Shown: in pieces, positions 47,452 through 58,612 of the stretch | Layout: each line of letters begins with the position of its first letter | Position numbering within the stretch: position 1 is the first letter of the stretch | Assembly: GCA_033964015.1 (NCBI GenBank) | Contig: CM066915.1 | Coordinates: forward strand, 2,356,001-2,420,000 | Reading direction: 5' to 3' | Origin: Scolanthus callimorphus | Taxonomy: Eukaryota; Cnidaria; Anthozoa; Actiniaria; Edwardsiidae | Length of the DNA stretch: 64,000 bases | Made by a program: the position numbers and the translations under genes | Notes under the pieces: generated by a model | Database searches by the model: none | The model's input: only the letters and a program-made list of their open reading frames with translations | What the model was told of the DNA's origin: nothing

Positions 47452-47460
47452 CGTGGAAGG
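47452..47460. repeat. Left copy of 9-bp direct repeat (putative target duplication)
   Basis: CGTGGAAGG here is repeated exactly at 63822-63830, immediately outside the inverted terminal domains. Confidence 0.75.
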
Positions 47461-47466
47461 GGTTGC

Positions 47467-47542
47467 TACTTCATCTAACCTTAATATAGTGTGTCCTACA
47501 CTGTGTTCCCATATAGTGTGTCTTATACTGTGATTCCATGTA
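47467..47542 (+). repeat. Left terminal domain of the foldback element
   Basis: TACTTCATCTAACCTTAATA opens the domain. It contains two direct copies of an ATATAGTGTGTC-TA-ACTGTG word. Its inverse is at 63741-63816. Confidence 0.88.
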
Positions 47543-50500
47543 CTTCCATGTGCTCCCCTGTACTCCCATGTGCTCCCCTGTGTTCCCCTGTATTCCCCTG
47601 TACTCCCATGTACTCCCCTGTACTCCCGTGTACTCACATGTGCTCCCCTGTATTCCCATGTACTCCCCTGTATTCCCCTGTACTCCCACGTACTCCCATG
47701 TACTCCCTGTACTCCCATGTACTCCCTTGTATTCCCCTGTACTCCCACGTACTCCCCTGTATTCCCCTGTACTCCCATGTACTCCCTTGTATTCCCCTGT
47801 ACTCCCATGTACTCCCTTGTATTCCCCTGTACTCCCATGTACTCCCCTGTATTCCCATGTACTCCTCTGTATTCCCATGTACTCCCCTGTATTCCCCTGT
47901 ATTCCCATGTACTCCCATGTATTCCCCTGTACTCCCCTGTACTCCCATGTACTCCCCTGTATTCCACTGTACTCCCATGTACTCCCATGTACTCTCGTGT
48001 ACTCCCCTGTATTCCCATGTACTCCCATGTATTCCCCTGTACTCCCCTGTACTCCCATGTACTCCCCTGTATTCCACTGTACTCCCATGTACTCCCCTGT
48101 ACTCCCATGTACTCTCGTGTACTCCCCTGTATTCCCCTGTACTCCCACGTACTCCCATGTTCTCCCCTGTATTCCCTGTACTCCCACGTACTCCCCTGTA
48201 CTCCCATGTACTCCCCTGTATTCCCCTGTACTCCCACGTACTCCCATGTACTCCCCTGTACTCCCATGTACTCCCTTGTATTCCCTGTACTCCCACGTAC
48301 TCCCCTGTATTCCCCTGTACTCCCATGTACTCCCTTGTATTCCCCTGTACTCCCATGTACTCCCTTGTATTCCCTGTACTCCCATGTACTCCGCTGTATT
48401 CCCATGTACTCCTCTGTATTCCCATGTACTCCCCTGTATTCCCCTGTATTCCCATGTACTCCCATGTGTTCCCCTGTACTCCCCTGTACTCCCATGTACT
48501 CCCCTGTATTCCACTGTACTCCCATGTACTCCCATGTACTCTCGTGTACTCCCCTGTATTCCCCTGTATTCCCATGTACTCCCATGTATTCCCCTGTACT
48601 CCCCTGTACTCCCATGTACTCCCCTGTATTCCACTGTACTCCCATGTACTCCCCTGTACTCCCATGTACTCTCGTGTACTCCCCTGTATTCCCCTGTACT
48701 CCCACGTACTCCCATGTTCTCCCCTGTATTCCCCTGTACTCCCACGTACTCCCCTGTACTCCCATGTACTCCCCTGTATTCCCCTGTACTCCCACGTACT
48801 CCCTGTACTCCTATGTCCTCCCCTGTATTCCCATGTGCTCCCATGTACTCCTCTGTATTCCCATGTACTCCCCTGTATTCCCATGTACTCCCCTGTACTC
48901 CCATGTACTCCCATGTGCTCCCCTGTATTCCCCTGTACTCCCATGTACTCCCATGTACTCCCCTGTACTCCCATGTACTCCCCTGTACTCCCATGTACTC
49001 CACTGTATTCCCCTGCACTCCCATGTACTCCAATGTATTCCCATGTACTCCCATGTACTCCCCTGTACTCCCGTGTACTCCCATGTGCTCCCCTGTATTC
49101 CCCTGTACTCCCCTGTACTCCCCTGTATTCCTCTGTACTCCCATGTACTCCCATGTACTATCATGTACTCCCTTGAACTCCCATGTACTCCCCTGTACTC
49201 CCCTGTATTCCCATGTGCTCCCCTGTACTCCCATGTCCTCCCCTGTACTCCCATGTGCTCCCCTGTATTCCCCTGCACTCCCATGTACTCCAATGTATTC
49301 CCATGTACTCCCATGTACTCCCATGTACTCCCATGTACTCCCATGTACTCCCATGTCCTCCCCTGTATTCCCATGTGCTCCCATGTATTCCTCTGTATTC
49401 CATGTACTCCCCTGTATTCCCATGTACTCCCCTGTACTCCCATGTACTCCCATGTACTCCCCTGTACTCCCATGTGCTCCCATGTATTCCTCTGTATTCC
49501 CATGTACTCCCCTGTACTCCCATGTACTCCCATGTACTCCCATGTACTCCCATGTCCTCCCCTGTATTCCCATGTGCTCCCATGTATTCCTCTGTATTCC
49601 CATGTACTCCCCTGTATTCCCATGTACTCCCCTGTACTCCCATGTACTCCCATGTACTCCCCTGTACTCCCATGTACTCCCATGTACTCCCCTGTATTCC
49701 CATGTACTCCCCTGTACTCCCATGTACTCCCAAGTACTCCCATGTACTCCCATGTCCTCCCCTGTATTCCCATGTGCTCCCATGTATTCCTCTGTATTCC
49801 CATGTACTCCCCTGTATTCCCATGTACTCCCCCTGTACTCCCATGTACTCCCCTGTACTCCCATGTACTCCCCTGTATTCCCCTGTACTCCCATGTACTC
49901 CCCTGTATTCCCCTGCACTCCCATGTACCCCCTGTATTCCCATGTACTCCCATGTACTCCCCTGTACTCCCGTGTACTCCCGTGTACTCCCATGTGCTCC
50001 CCTGTATTCCCCTGTACTCCCATGTACTCCCCTGTATTCCCCTGCACTCCCATGTACTCCCCTGTATTCCCATGTACTCCCATGTACTCCCCTGTACTCC
50101 CGTGTACTCCCATGTGCTCCCTGTATTCCCCTGTACTCCCCTGTATTCCCCTGTACTCCCATGTACTATCATGTACTCCCCTGAACTCCATGTACTCCCC
50201 TGTACTCCCTATATTCCCATGTGCTCCCTATATTCCCATATGCTCCCCTGTACTCCCATGTCCTCCCCTGTATTCCCATGTGCTCCCATGTATTCCTCTG
50301 TATTCCCATGTACTCCCATGTACTCCCCTGTACTCCCGTGTACTCCCGTGTACTCCCATGTGCTCCCCTGTATTCCCTGTACTCCCATGTACTCCCCTGT
50401 ATTCCCCTGCACTCCCATGTACTCCCCTGTATTCCCATGTACTCCCATGTACTCCCCTGTACTCCCGTGTACTCCATGTGCTCCCCTGTATTCCCCTGTA

Positions 50501-53414
50501 CTCCCCTGTATTCCCTGTACTCCCATGTACTATCATGTACTCCCCTGAACTCCCATGTACTCCCCTGTACTCCCCTATATTCCCATGTGCTCCCCTATAT
50601 TCCCATATGCTCCCCTGTACTCCCATGTCCTCCCCTGTATTCCCATGTGCTCCCATGTATTCCTCTGTATTCCCATGTACTCCCCTGTATTCCCATGTAC
50701 TCCACTGTACTCCCATGTACTCCCATGTACTCCCATGTACTCCCCTGTATTCCCCTGTACTCCCATGTACTCCCCTGTACTCCCATGTACTCCCTTGTAT
50801 TCCCCTGTACTCCCATGTACTCCCCTGTATTCCCATGTACTCCCATGTACTCCCCTGTACTCCCATGTACTCCCACGTTCTCCCATGTACTCCCCTGTAC
50901 TCCCGTGTACTCCCGTGTGCTCCCCTGTATTTCCATGTACTCCACTGTACTCCCCTGTATTCCCCTGTACTCCCATGTACTCCCATGTACTCCCATGTAC
51001 TCCCCTGTACTCCCCTGTACTCCCATGTACTCCCTGTATTCCCCTGTATTCCCCTGTACTCCCCTGTATTCCCATGTGCTCCCCTGAACTCCCATGTGCT
51101 CCACTGTACTCCCATGTCCTCCCCTGTATTCCCATGTGCTCCCATGTACTCCTCTGTATTCCCATGTACTCCCTGTATTCCCATGTACTCCCCTGTACTC
51201 CCATGTACTCCCATGTACTCCCATGTACTCCCCTGTATTCCCATGTACTCCCCTGTACTCCCATGTACTCCCATGTCCTCCCCTATATTCCCATGTGCTC
51301 CCATGTATTCCTCTGTATTCCCATGAACTCCCTGTATTCCCATGTACTCCCCTGTACTCCCATGTACTCCCCTGTACTCCCCTGTACTCCCATGTACTCC
51401 CCTGTATTCCCATGTACTCCCATGTACTCCCCTGTATTCCCTGCACTCCCATGTACTCCCCTGTATTCCCATGTACTCCCATGTACTCCCCTGTACTCCC
51501 GTGTACTCCCATGTGCTCCCCTGTACTCCCATGTACTCCCCTGTATTCCCCTGCACTCCCATGTACTCCCCTGTATTCCCATGTACTCCCATGTACTCCC
51601 CTGTACTCCCGTGTACTGCCATGTGCTCCCCTGTATTCCCTGTATTCCCCTGTACTCCCATGTACTCCCATGTACTATCATGTACTCCCCTGAACTCCCA
51701 TGTACGCCCCTGTACTCCCCTGTATTCCCATGTGCTCCCCTGTACTCCCATGTCCTCCCCTGTATTCCCATGTGCTCCCATGTATTCCTCTGTATTCCCA
51801 TGTACTCCCTGTATTCCCATGTACTCCCCTGTACTCCCATGTACTCCCATGTACTCCATGTACTCCCATGTACTCCCCTGTACTCCCATGTACTCCCATG
51901 TACTCCCATGTACTCCCTTGTATTCCCCTTGTATTCCCCTGTACTCCCCTGTATTCCCATGTATTCCCATGTACTCCCATGTACTCCCCTGTACTCCCCT
52001 GTACTCCCATGTACTCCCACGTTCTCCCCTGTACTCCCGTGTACTCCCATGTGCTCCCCTGTATTCCCATGTACTCCCCTGTACTCCCCTGTATTCCCCT
52101 GTACTCCCATGTACTCCCATGTACTCCATGTACTCCATGTACTCCCCTGTACTCCCCTGTACTCCCCTGTACTCCCCTGTGGCCCCTGTATTCCCATGTG
52201 CTCCCCTGAACTCCCATGTGCTCCACTGTACTCCCATGTCCTCCCCTGTATTCCCATGTGCTCCCATGTACTCCTCTGTATTCCCATGTACTCCCCTGTA
52301 TTCCCCTGTACTCCCTGTACTCCCATGTACTCCCCTGTACTCCCATGTACTCCCCTGTATTCCCATGTACTCCCATGTACTCCCACGTACTTCCATGTAG
52401 TCCCCTGTACTCCCATGTACTCCCGTGTACTCCCATGTTCTCCCTTGTATTCCCCTGTATTCCCACGTACTCCCATGTACTCCCCTGTACTCCCATGTAC
52501 TTCCCTGTATTCCCTGTACTCCCATGTGCTCCCATGTACTCCCATGTAGTCCCATGTACTCCCATGTACTCCCATGTGCTCCCATGTACTCCCATGTGCT
52601 CCCCTGTACTCCCATGCCTCCCCTGTATTCCCATGTGCTCCAATGTACTCCTCTGTATTCCCATGTACTCCCCTGTACTCCCCTGTATTCCCATGTACTC
52701 CCCTGTATTCCCCTGTACTCCCATGTACTCCCCTGTATTCCACTGTACTCCCCTGTATTCCTATGTACTCCCATGTACTCCCCTGTACTCCCATGTACTC
52801 CCCTGGTACTCCCATGTACTCCCAAGTACTCCCATGTACTCCCATGTACTCCCCTGTACTCCCGTGTACTCCCATGTACTCCCATGTACTATCATGTACT
52901 CCCTGAACTCCCATGTATTCCCATGTACTCCCCTGTATTCCACTGTACTCCCCTGTATTCCTATGTACTCCCATGTACTCCCCTGTACTCCCATGTTCTC
53001 CCCTGGTACTCCCATGTACTCCCAAGTACTCCCATGTACTCCCATGTACTCCCCTGTACTCCCCTGTACTCCCACGTACTCCATGTTCTCCCCTGTATTC
53101 CCCTGTACTCCCATAATGTACTCCCTGTACTCCCCTATACTCCCATGTACTCCCCTGTATTCCCCTGTACTCCCCTGTACTCCCACGTACTCCCCTGTAC
53201 TCCAATGTGCTCCCATGTACTCCCATGTGCTCCCCTGTACTTCCCTGTATTCTCATGTACTCCCATGTTCTCCCCTGTATTCCCATGTACTCCCATGTTC
53301 TCCCCTGTATTACCATGTGCTCCCCTGTATTCCCATGTACTTCCATGTTCTCCCCTGTACTACCATGTGCTTCCATGTGGTCCCCTGTATTCCCATGTAC
53401 TCCCATGTGCTCAT
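47541..53414. repeat. 10-bp minisatellite, left arm, about 587 copies (ACTCCCMTGT)
   Basis: The consensus unit is RYTCCCMTGT, mostly ACTCCCATGT or ACTCCCCTGT, with ATTCCC and GCTCCC variants. The G-rich strand is the minus strand. Since 10 is not a multiple of 3 and the unit has no stop, long ORFs (up to 1262 codons) run through several frames. Their decapeptide products (YSHVLPCTPM or GVQGSTWEYM types) are artefacts. Variant units are arranged in longer blocks that recur. Confidence 0.98.
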
Positions 53415-53489
53415 CTAGTCGATATTATCTGGTAATTTTATCTATTAGATGTCTAGTTAGATCTTCCTCTCTCTTTCTCCTAAGTGCTA

Positions 53490-54212
53490 AGTGATGGTGA
53501 ACTAGTTTTCTCCGTCGCATTTGTGGAACGAGGCTATGTGTTTAGTGAACTAGTTTTCTCCAGCGCATTTATAGGACGTGGCTATGTGTATAGTGAACTA
53601 AGTTTCTCCAGCGCATTTGTAAAACAAGTCTGTGTATAGTGAATTAGTTCTCTCCTGCGCATTTGTAGAACGAGGCTATATGATAGTAAACTAGTTGTCT
53701 TCTGCGCATTTGTAGAACGTGGCTATGTGTATAGTGTACTAGGTTTCTCCAGCGCATTTGTAGAACGAGGCTATGTGTATAGTGAGCTAGGTTTCTCCTG
53801 CGCATTTGTAGAACGAGCTAGGCTATGTGAATAGTGAACTAGTTTCCTCCAGCGCATTTGTAAAACGTAGCTATGTGTATAGTGAACTAGTTCTCTCTCG
53901 CGCATTTGTAAAACGTGGCTATGTGTGTAGTGAACTATTTCTCTCCTGCACATTTGAAGAACGAGGCTATGTGTATAGTGAACTAGTTCTCTTTTGTGCA
54001 TTTGTAGAACGAAGCTATGTGTATAGTGTACTAGTTCTCTCTTGCGCATTTGTAAAACGAGGCTATGTGTATAGTGAATTAGTTCTCTCTTGCGCATTTG
54101 TAAAACGTGGCTATGTGTGTAGGGAACTAGTTCTTGCGCATTTGAAGAACGAGGCTATGCGTATAGTGAACTAGTTCTCTCTTGTGTATTTGTAAAACGT
54201 GGCTATGTGTAT
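53490..54212. repeat. 48-bp tandem array in the foldback core, about 15 copies
   Basis: The unit has GTGAACTAGTTCTCTC, then TGCGCATTTGTAAAACG and AGGCTATGTGTATA. Copies are 85-95% alike by eye. The ORFs reading KRGYVYSELV and its mirror come from the repeat and are not taken as genes. Confidence 0.93.
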
Positions 54213-57200
54213 AGCGATTTGACAGGTCAGATTTTTACCCAAATACCACACCTTCAAAAAATGCTGTAAAGCAGCGACTTTTCACTCAACGTGGCTCAAA
54301 CTAAGTGTGGTGACCAACGATTGATAGTCACTTATCGATTTGTATCACCCATTGCTAGGCGCTGTATTTATGGCAACAGACAAAGGATATAAGTTGAGAA
54401 AAAGGTTTTTATTTTCAATTTTTAGCAAAATTGACCGTATTTTGGACGAATTCGCGGACGAATTCGCTCATATTTGAGTAGAGATCATTGCCAGGTATCA
54501 GGCTATACGTGCTCTAAACTTGATGTTAATTGAGTGTAATCTGATCGATTTACAGCCATTCTTGAAAGCATGATATATAGGTCTTTTTAGCACTTCACAT
54601 TGACAAGTCAAATTTTTACCCAAATACCGCACCTTCAAGAAATGCTGCAAAGCAGCGAGTTTCCACTCAACGTATCTCAAACTTAGTGTGGTGACCAACG
54701 AATGATAGTCATTGATTCATTTGCATCACTCGTTGCTAGGCGCTGTATCTATGGCAACAGACAAAGGCTCAAAGTCGAGAGAAAACGCTCTCTTTATTTT
54801 GAAATTTTCGCAAAATTGGCCGTATTTTTGACGAATTCGCGGACAAACTAGCATACATATGAGCACACACTTTTCGTAAGGATCAGTATCAGGTATCAGC
54901 CTATACGTGCACTAAATTTGATGTTGTTTGAGTGTAATCTGTCTGATTTACAGCCATTCTTGAAAGCATGATATATGGGTCTTGTTAGCACTTCCCATTG
55001 ACAAGTCAAATTCTTACCCAAATACTGCACCTTCAAGAAATGCTGTAAAGCAGCGAGTTTCCACTCAACGATCTCAAAATTAGCGTGGTCATCCACGAAT
55101 GATAGTCATTGATCAATTTGTATTTCCCGTTGCTAGGCGCAGTATCTATAGCAACAGACAGAGACTCAAATTCGAGAGAAAACGCATTTTGTATTTTGAA
55201 ATGTTCGCAAAATTGGCCGTATTTGGGACAAATTTGCAGAGAAACTAGCATACATATGAGCACAAACTTTAAGTAGGAATCATTGACCGGTATCAGGCTA
55301 TACGTGCTCTAAATTTGATGTTATTTGAGTGTAATCTGTCTGATTTACAGCTATTCTTGAAAGCGTGATATCTGGGTCTTTTTAGCACTTCACATTGACA
55401 GGTCAGATTTTTACCCAAATTCCATACCTTCAAGAAATGCTGTAAAGCAGCGAGTTTTCACTCAACGTAGCTCAAACGTAGTGTGGTGACCAACGAATGA
55501 TAGTCATTGATCCATTTTGCATCACTCGTTGCTAGGCGCTGTATCTATGGCAACAGACAAAGGCGAGAGAAAACGCTATTTTTATTTTGAAATTTTCGCA
55601 AAATTGGCCATATTTTGCACAAATTCGCGGACAAACTAGCATACATATGAGCACACACTTTTAGTAGAGATCATTAACAGGTATTAGGCTATAAGTGCAC
55701 CAAATTTGATGTTATTTGAGTATAATCTGACTGATTTACAGCCATTCTTGCAAGCATGATATATGGGTCTTTCTAGCACTTCCGATTGACAAGTCTGCAA
55801 ATTTTTACCCAAATACCGCACCTTCAAGAAATGCTGTAAAGCAGCGAGTTTCCACTCAACGTATCTCAAACTTAGTGTGGTGACCAACGAATGATAGTCA
55901 TTGATCTATTTGCATCACTCGTTGCTAGGCGCTGTATCTATGGCAACAGACAAAGGCTCAAAGTCGAGAGAAAACGCTCTCTTTATTTTGAAATTTTCGC
56001 AAAATTGGCCGTATTTTTGACGAATTCGCGGACAAACTAGCATACATATGAGCACACACTTTTCGTAAGGATCAGTATCAGGTATCAGCCTATACGTGCA
56101 CTAAATTTGATGTTGTTTGAGTGTAATCTGTATGAAAGCATGATATATGGGTCTTTTTAGCACTTCCCATTGACAAGTCAAATTCTTACCCAAATACTGC
56201 ACCTTCAAGAAATGCTGTAAAGCAGCGAGTTTCCACTCAACGATCTCAAAATTAGCGTGGTGATCCACGAATGATAGTCATTCTTGATCAATTTGTATTT
56301 CCCGTTGCTAGGCGCAGTATCTATAGCAACAGACAGAGACTCAAATTCGAGAGAAAACGCATTTTGTATTTTGAAATGTTCGCAAAATTGGCCGTATTTG
56401 GGACAAATTTGCAGAAAAACTAGCATACATATGAGCACACACTTTAAGTAGGGATCATTGACCGGTATCAGGCTATACGTGCTCTAAATTTGATGTTATT
56501 TGAGTGTAATCTGTCTGATTTACAGCTATTCTTGAAAGCGTGATATCTGGGTCTTTTTAGCACTTCACATTGACAGGTCAGATTTTTACCCAAATTCCAT
56601 ACCTTCAAGAAATGCTGTAAAGCAGCGAGTTTTCACTCAACGTAGCTCAAACGTAGTGTGGTGACCAACGAATGATAGTCATTGATCCATTTTGCCTCAC
56701 TCGTTGCTAGGCGCTGTATCTATGGCAACAGACAAAGGCGAGAGAAAACGCTATTTTTATTTTGAAATTTTCGCAAAATTGGCCATATTTTGCACAAATT
56801 CGCGGACAAACTAGCATACATATGAGCACACACTTTTAGTAGAGATCATTAACAGGTATTAGGCTATAAGTGCACCAAATTTGATGTTATTTGAGTATAA
56901 TCTGACTGATTTACAGCCATTCTTGCAAGCACGATATATGGGTCTTTCTAGCACTTCCGATTGACAAGTCGGCAAATTTTTACCCAAATACCGCACCTTC
57001 AAGAAATGCTGTAAAGCAGCGAGTTTCCACTCAACGTATCTCAAACTTAGAGTGGTGATCAACGAATGATAGTCATTGATCCATGTGCATCACCCGTTGC
57101 TAGGCGCTGTATCTATGGAAACAGACAAAGGCTCAAAGTCGAGAGAAAACGCTCTCTTAAATTTGAAATTTTCGCAAAATTGGCCGTATTTTGGACGAAT

Positions 57201-57735
57201 TTGCGGACAAACTAGCATACATATGAGCACAGATTTAGGTAGGGATCATTTACAGGTATCAGGCTATATGTGCACCAAATTTGATGTTATTTGAGTGTAA
57301 TCTGACTGATTTACAGCCATTCTTGAAAGCATGATATATAGGTCTTTTTAGCACTTCACATTGACAAGTCAAATTTTTACCCAAATACCGCACCTTCAAG
57401 AAATGCTGTAAAGCAGCGACTTTCCACTCAACGTATCTCAAACTTAGAGTGGTGATCAACGAATGATAGCCATTGATCAATTTGTATTTCCCGTTGCTAG
57501 GCGCAGTATCTATAGCAACAGACAAAGATTCAAATTCGAGAGAAAACGCATTTTTTATTTCGAAATGTTCGCAAAATTGGCCGTATTTTGGACAAATTCG
57601 CGGACGAACTAGCATACATATGAGCACACATTTTAGGGATCATTGGCATTACGTGCTCTAAATTTGATGTTATTTGAGTGTAATCTGACTGATTTACAGC
57701 TATTCCTGAAAGCGTGATATATGGGTCTTGACAAA
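54213..57735. repeat. Satellite of about 390-bp monomers, nine copies, with a trimer higher-order unit
   Basis: Monomers begin near 54220, 54601, 55000, 55396, 55788, 56170, 56571, 56960 and 57362 at a GACAAGTCAAATTTTTACCC word. They carry GTTGCTAGGCGCTGTATCTA and AAACTAGCATACATATGAGC. Monomers 2-4 (from 54601) and 5-7 (from 55788) match each other better than their neighbours. Examples are the TTTTCGTAAGGATCAGTATC variant at about 54870 and 56058, and TTCCATACCTTC at about 55420 and 56597. The period of the trimer is about 1175-1187 bp. Short ORFs in it are repeat by-products. Confidence 0.93.
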
Positions 57736-58612
57736 ACTTTCAAAGTTGTCACGTAATATTTCCATAACATGCAAAAATATGCGTGATTGAACAGTCGAAA
57801 TCAGTTGAAAATTATGGAGATTCTTTCTTAGAAGGGACAAGTACGAACTGGTAAGCATTCTCTATCTATCGAATATGGCGGGGAAGCCTTTTTTTTTCGC
57901 GCGTGAAATGACGTTATTTTCTTTCTAACAAACGCTATTTTAGCAGACTAAAAAACAGCGAACTCCTTCAGAAGTTGGGCATCTTCAGACCCCTCCTTGT
58001 GACAAGAAATCCAGCTTCGAACCCCCCCCCCCCCCCCTGCAATCAGAATTCCGAGCCCTTACACCCCCCCCCCCCCCCACCCCCCATCCCAAATGCAGCC
58101 CGTGGAGGGGGGGGGGGGGGGGTACCTTTATTCTCTGGAATTGCCCAATCACGGGTCATGAAGTTTCTGCCTTACAAACATTTAAATTTAGCCAATTATA
58201 GCCTGTGCATCACCTTTATCCTCTCCCCTCCCTTGTTACATCAGTACGTCTCCCCACCATCCCCTTCCTCCCTTGTAGCATCATGACAGTCACTTGTTCA
58301 GTGCTGGGTATCCTGTGTCTCGTCCCTTTTCCCACCTATGGGACTGATCATAATTAGAGGGGGGAGGGCTGGTGCAAAAATGGGGAGGGCCTCTAATTTT
58401 CATGCACGTGAAATAGGGAGGGTCAAAAGAATTTGTGCAAATGATTTTTTACGCAAACATTGCTAGGGTAATACAAGGCTGTCGCGCTTATTGGGTCAGG
58501 GGGACCTGTACCCCCATAGTTTTTTCCCAATCAATCCTTAAAACTCTCGATTTTGCACCCTGCATATCAAAGTTCCCCCAAACATGTGGTAATTTCACAT
58601 GCTGGGATCTAA
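57736..58612. other. Right part of the foldback core, non-repetitive with homopolymers
   Basis: Runs of C (58023-58037, 58066-58085) and G (58106-58121) stand close together and could pair as a G/C hairpin. No gene or transposase motif was seen on either strand. The sequence has no counterpart on the left side of the core. Confidence 0.6.

Noticed and set aside
47538..51326. Long ORFs (hundreds to over 1200 codons) in the left 10-bp array on both strands
   Set aside because: The unit has no stop and is not a multiple of three, so several frames are open at once with rotated versions of the same decapeptide. There is no start context, splice structure or family similarity.
47541..53414. CRISPR array
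   Set aside because: There are no unique spacers between repeats, the unit is only 10 bp, and the genome is eukaryotic.
54498..57627. Recurring 60-120-codon ORFs in the 390-bp satellite
   Set aside because: They recur in every monomer with shifting frames and disrupted copies. The shared peptide follows from the repeat and resembles no known protein.
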